This document shows positions 62,951 to 64,000 of a DNA stretch of 64,000 nucleotides, piece by piece. Position 1 is the stretch's first letter. Each line of letters begins with the position of its first letter. Source of the stretch: Glandiceps talaboti (lineage: Eukaryota > Hemichordata > Enteropneusta > Spengelidae). The translations under genes and the position numbers were made by a program. Location: contig NC_135563.1 in assembly GCF_964340395.1 (NCBI RefSeq), forward strand, positions 6,777,922 through 6,841,921. The letters run 5' to 3'. The notes under the pieces are model-generated. The model made no database searches and was not told the DNA's origin. It saw nothing but the letters and a program-made list of their open reading frames with translations.

Positions 62951-62964
62951 ATTTGAGATTACTT

Positions 62965-63140
62965 TCCACAATATATGCAGTTGTCTTCACTGAAGTAGGG
63001 AGGGTTATTTTGGTGTTTCCCCACGAATCTGCAGACTGGATGGGCTGGACACACACAAAAAAAGACTAATGCGAGGGTAATTAAGTGATTCATGCGCATG
63101 CTGACGAGAAACATTTATTTTTTTATTTTGGCCTTATCAG
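62965..63140 (-). mobile_element. Dispersed repeat family A, minus-strand copy
   Basis: Read on the minus strand it gives 'aaggccaaaat', 'tgtttctcgtcagcatgcgc', 'gtccagcccatccagtctgc', 'aaaataaccctccctac' and 'agtgaagacaactgcat', the same order as 9928-10110. It does not carry the long G run of that copy. Confidence 0.7.
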
Positions 63141-63514
63141 TGCAAATATAAGTTAGTCAAAATGGGATTTTGATCAAGACTGCAAACAAACTTTAAGTTG
63201 ATTATTTTTGATAATATATGAATTTTTTTTTACATCAGCATAACCAGCTTTGCTCCAATACCATTGATGTTATGTTTACAATTTTAAAGGTAAAATTCAG
63301 TCCTTACAAGATTTGAAGTGGAATATCGGTTTTAACAAAATTAGATTTACTTGTCTTGTCAGAGAAACATGGGTGTTTTGTGAGGCATGTCACGTAGAGA
63401 AAAGTAGCAACCTGTAGGAACAGATGGTAAGGTGATTATAATGGAATCACTCAGACAGAAAATAGTCTGTAGGGAATGGATAAGTGTCCTAAATTAGTTT
63501 ATCCTCTGGAGATG

Positions 63515-64000
63515 TGACCAGTCTGTTGTGTTACCATGGTGATATGACCAGTTTATGTCACCATAGATATATGATGAGTTTGTTGTGTCACTATGGAGAT
63601 ATTACCAGTTAAATATGTCACCATGGAGGTGCAACCAGTTGTATCACCATGGTGATGCAACCAGTTTGTTGTGTAACCATGGAGGTGCAACCAGTTGTAT
63701 CACCATGGAGATACAACCAGTTTGTTGTGTAACCATGGAGATGTGACCAGCTTGTTGTGTCACCATGGAGATGTGACAAGGTTGCTGTGTCACCATGGAG
63801 ATGTCACCAGTTTAATAGCATGTCACTATGGAGATAAGACCAGTATGTTGTGTCACCATGGCAATGTGACCAGTTTGTTGTGTCATTATGGCAATGTGAC
63901 CAATGTGTCGTGTCACCATGGCAATGTGACAATGTGTTGTGTCACCATGGCAATGTGACCAATGTGTTATATCACCATGGCAATGTGACCAATTTGTTAT
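63515..64000. repeat. 30-bp minisatellite, about 16 copies, running off the window
   Basis: The unit is 'gtcaccatggagatgtgacc' plus 'agtttgttgt'. Sub-types change along the array: 'ggtgat'/'ggaggtgcaacc' on the left, 'ggagatgtgacc' in the middle and 'ggcaatgtgacc' on the right. A 30-nt unit is a multiple of three, so it gives an open repetitive frame at 63695-63958, which is not a gene. Confidence 0.9.

Noticed and set aside
63695-63958. 87-residue His/Gly/Asp-rich repeat frame
   Set aside because: A 30-bp minisatellite keeps one frame open by arithmetic. There is no start, splice or domain evidence.

Overview
This window looks like nuclear DNA of an invertebrate animal. It has spliced genes, an apparent intron of about 53 kb, AT-rich non-coding sequence, many microsatellites and minisatellites, decayed CR1/L2-type LINE ends, and numerous short inverted-repeat elements. 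The two recognisable genes are an intact sulfotransferase-like gene of the kind common in marine invertebrates and a FAM53 orthologue. Together with the repeats they suggest a marine invertebrate, possibly a deuterostome such as a hemichordate, echinoderm or cephalochordate. I cannot name the species from sequence alone.

Left part (1-7.66 kb). A single-exon sulfotransferase-like gene (13-813, +) is followed by its probable 3' UTR, with a poly(A) signal near 2002. A repeat block at about 2.6-4.6 kb is bounded by inverted ends and carries tandem ~230-bp units. A TCTG/TCCG microsatellite lies at 5.0-5.3 kb. A relatively CpG-rich stretch (about 5.8-7.66 kb) probably contains the promoter and 5' UTR of the next gene. 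It also holds a small minus-strand reading frame (7322-7531) that could mark a divergent gene.

FAM53 gene (7663 to beyond the window, +). I reconstruct coding exons at 7663-7737, 8166-8226 and 8925-9634, and a candidate 51-nt exon at 62663-62713. All phases are compatible. The predicted N-terminus and the conserved central and distal boxes match vertebrate FAM53A/B/C. The stop codon and C-terminus are not in the window.

Intron (9.6-62.7 kb). Apart from one doubtful 124-residue frame at 16760-17134, I see no convincing gene here. It is filled with simple repeats (AC, TATG, ATC/ACC, TAC/ACC, ATCT, GATT, GAGT), minisatellites (units of about 30, 33, 34, 54, 58, 90, 95, 105 and 225 bp) and LINE 3' ends whose tetranucleotide tails have grown into microsatellites. 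It also holds several foldback or terminal-inverted-repeat elements (TA-, TTA- and TTAA-type targets) and at least four dispersed repeat families with two or more copies each. No tRNA, rRNA, CRISPR array or multi-gene system was found. The most notable points are the FAM53 architecture, the 200-bp TC tract 19 bp downstream of its first coding donor, the link between LINE tails and microsatellites, and the link between G/C homopolymers and inverted-repeat elements.
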